Assembly (NCBI GenBank): GCA_937911865.1
Contig: CALDSK010000236.1
Coordinates: 1-64,000 of the forward strand
DNA length: 64,000 nucleotides
Direction of reading: 5' to 3'
DNA from: an uncultured Synechococcus sp.
Lineage (GTDB): Bacteria; Cyanobacteriota; Cyanobacteriia; Phormidesmidales; Phormidesmidaceae
Positions 62,569 to 64,000 of this stretch are shown here, in pieces (position 1 is the stretch's first letter; each line of letters begins with the position of its first letter). The position numbers were made by a program, and so were the translations under genes. The notes beneath the pieces are model-generated. The model was not told where the DNA came from and searched no databases. It saw only the letters and a program-made list of their open reading frames with translations.

Positions 62569-63213
62569 ATGAAGCGAACACTCTTCTCACTACAGTCCGC
62601 TTTTAGAAAGTTTTCTCATCAACGCAGCGCTTCCTACGGTGGTTTACTGTTGGCAGGTGGCTTGTTAGCCTTTGGCTTAGGTGAGATTGCCCCACAAGCG
62701 TTTCGCCAGCCCGCAGTAGGCCAAGCTCAAATTGCTAGAAGCAGTGAGCCTTGGCAGATCGCCTCTTTCCCTGTTGAAAACTTTCAAGCCTATACCTCTG
62801 GCTACGGCTATCGAAGCTCTGGCTTTCACTACGGTATTGATATAGCCGCTCCCAACGGCAGCTACATTCGTAACTGGTGGGATGGCCGAGTTGTTGAAGT
62901 CTCTGACGACAGCGCCTGTGGCACCTCTGTCGTGGTTGAGTCTGGCGACTGGACGCATATTTACTGCCACATGCAGGGCTACGTTACGACCGAGGGAGGA
63001 CGCAATGTCTTTGTCGATGGCTCGGGTGGTTTGCGCATTGTAGAGGGCCAGGATTTGTATACGGGCGATCGCATCGGTAGAGTCGGAATGACGGGCCGAA
63101 CAACCGGGCCCCACCTCCACTGGGGCATGCGCTACCAGGGAGAATGGGTAGATCCAGGCTTGGTATTACAGGCTATGGCAGACGGTCAACGCAGCGCCTC
63201 CTTGCCTCGATAA
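62569..63213 (+). CDS. M23 family metallopeptidase
   Basis: 214 aa. The N-terminal hydrophobic segment (GGLLLAGGLLAFGLGEIAP) is a signal peptide or anchor. The LytM/M23 domain occupies about residues 75-200. Zinc ligands are His87 and Asp91 (FHYGIDIAAP) and the HLH of GPHLHWGM (near residue 183), with GYGYRSSGFHYG as the usual approach. Such enzymes cut peptidoglycan cross-links or act as factors regulating amidases. The small size and single domain make a secreted endopeptidase likely. It is convergent with ftsH and separated from it by a long terminator. Confidence 0.92.
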   Translation: MKRTLFSLQSAFRKFSHQRSASYGGLLLAGGLLAFGLGEIAPQAFRQPAVGQAQIARSSEPWQIASFPVENFQAYTSGYGYRSSGFHYGIDIAAPNGSYIRNWWDGRVVEVSDDSACGTSVVVESGDWTHIYCHMQGYVTTEGGRNVFVDGSGGLRIVEGQDLYTGDRIGRVGMTGRTTGPHLHWGMRYQGEWVDPGLVLQAMADGQRSASLPR

Positions 63214-63282
63214 GACCTCCTCGATAAGACCTAGAGAAAACGATTCCAGCTGACCCAACGGTCATTGTCTGCACACGACTTC

Positions 63283-63333
63283 AGATAACAAAAAGCTCAG
63301 AAGAAAATTTTTCTTCTGAGCTTTTTGTTATCT
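63283..63333. terminator. Bidirectional terminator
   Basis: A long palindrome (63283-63306 with about 63310-63333), AT-rich at the base and with AAAA/TTTTT at the tip, separating convergent M23 peptidase and ftsH genes. It serves both strands. Confidence 0.9.
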
Positions 63334-63370
63334 AAGCTGCTTTATTGACGAAGAAAGCAAACACGCTGGC

Positions 63371-64000
63371 CTATGCGACCTTAACCAGCTGCTTTTTAGG
63401 AATATCGACATATTCACTGACAATGTTTCTAAACTCTTCTCCCATAATCGTTTCCTTCTCTATCAGCACATCAACGAGACGATCAACGAGCTGCCGGTTA
63501 TCACTCAAAATCTCTATAGCTCTATCTAACGCCGTTTGAATAAGGTCATGTACCTTTTCATCGACTTTAGTCGCCATCTGATCAGAATACTTACGGCTGG
63601 GCTGACTGGGGCCACCGAGGAAAGGCTGTGAACCGCCAGTTTCTAACGCAAATGAGGCGAGATCTGTCATGCCATAACGCGTCACCATATTGCGGGCCAT
63701 AGAAGTCGCCTGCTGAATATCACCGCTAGCCCCTGGCGTCACTTCATCCGAGCCAAATACAACTTCTTCAGCCGCTCGGCCACCCATAGTAGAGACAAGC
63801 GTATCAATGAAATACCCATAAGATTCGAGCATGCCATCGAGATCGTCATCATCGTGCATATGGCTCACAAAGCCTCCAATGCCACCAGAGCGCGGCAGAA
63901 TGGTGACTTTATTAATTGGCTTTGAATGCTTACCCATCACAGAAGTCAGCGCGTGGCCAATCTCGTGATAAGCAACTAAACGCTTTTTCTTATTGTCCAA
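63371..64000 (-). CDS. ftsH: ATP-dependent zinc metalloprotease FtsH (3' part)
   Basis: The C-terminal 209 codons of an FtsH protease; the rest lies beyond the right edge. The zinc motif is HEIGH (in AYHEIGHAL), followed by VTILPRSGG, the GGRAAEEVVFG segment (with the third ligand region) and TPGASGDIQQATSMARNMVTRYGM, typical of FtsH (the last given as a location). The C terminus EYVDIPKKQLVKVA is of the cyanobacterial type. FtsH is a membrane-anchored AAA protease; in cyanobacteria family members degrade damaged photosystem II D1. Which of the paralogues this is cannot be decided from the fragment. Confidence 0.95.
   Translation of the reverse strand: MDNKKKRLVAYHEIGHALTSVMGKHSKPINKVTILPRSGGIGGFVSHMHDDDDLDGMLESYGYFIDTLVSTMGGRAAEEVVFGSDEVTPGASGDIQQATSMARNMVTRYGMTDLASFALETGGSQPFLGGPSQPSRKYSDQMATKVDEKVHDLIQTALDRAIEILSDNRQLVDRLVDVLIEKETIMGEEFRNIVSEYVDIPKKQLVKVA

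Overview
This 64 kb window is chromosomal DNA from a cyanobacterium. The evidence is the recurring HIP1 palindrome GCGATCGC (for example at 262, 488 and 1922), a lumenal CYP38/TLP40-type cyclophilin, ferredoxin-thioredoxin reductase (ftrC), a sufR/sufBCDS locus with the cyanobacterial type of SufR operator, a DevBCA-type exporter, an NrtS-like protein, and several small conserved proteins I know only from cyanobacteria. I cannot name the genus. I saw no rRNA, tRNA, CRISPR array, insertion sequence or prophage. The content is mostly housekeeping, with one accessory-looking stretch at about 51.5-54.6 kb.

Layout. 0-6.4 kb: two conserved hypotheticals, an MFS transporter, a 49-aa membrane micro-protein, a dienelactone hydrolase, a ZIP-like membrane protein, a PEP-CTERM-like secreted protein and a decayed GNAT acetyltransferase remnant. 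6.4-12 kb: nudC and an exporter operon transcribed devB-devC-devC-devA. 12-20 kb: holB and tmk, a conserved hypothetical, a CDF metal exporter, pgsA, an exported msrB and sbcC. 20-26.9 kb: a pentapeptide protein, a DUF2141-NrtS gene pair, rpmF (L32), thiL, a candidate structured RNA, the cyclophilin, and efp with accB. 27-34 kb: a conserved hypothetical, an FTR1 iron permease beside a non-haem iron oxygenase, a secreted hypothetical, an ATP-dependent DNA ligase, a LabA-like NYN protein and a secreted membrane-anchored protein. 34-41.4 kb: sufR plus a small translationally coupled gene, divergent from ftrC-sufB-sufC-sufD-sufS. 41.5-50.7 kb: a PAS histidine kinase, a GAF-PAS-GGDEF cyclase, ybaK, an OmpR-type regulator, proS and a DUF2993 protein. 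50.8-54.6 kb: a small hypothetical, a TPR protein, a P-loop ATPase interrupted by one in-frame amber codon, and an orphan MNT nucleotidyltransferase. 54.6-64 kb: cobN, a GAF histidine kinase with a degenerate receiver, an M23 peptidase and the 3' part of ftsH.

How the genes work together. The best-integrated block is iron-sulfur and redox. SufR sits divergent from the Suf assembly genes, and the first gene on the suf side is the catalytic Fe-S subunit of ferredoxin-thioredoxin reductase. A CAAC-N6-GTTG palindrome and a near-copy lie in the shared promoter region. ProRS (with its own editing insertion) and free-standing YbaK, which edit different mischarged tRNA-Pro species, lie within 2.5 kb. 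The most unusual locus is the ATPase/TPR/MNT stretch. The ATPase is split by a single TAG between Walker A and Walker B, and the neighbouring TPR protein carries a perfect 126-bp tandem duplication. Short tandem repeats of 12-17 bp are frequent in spacers and protein linkers.
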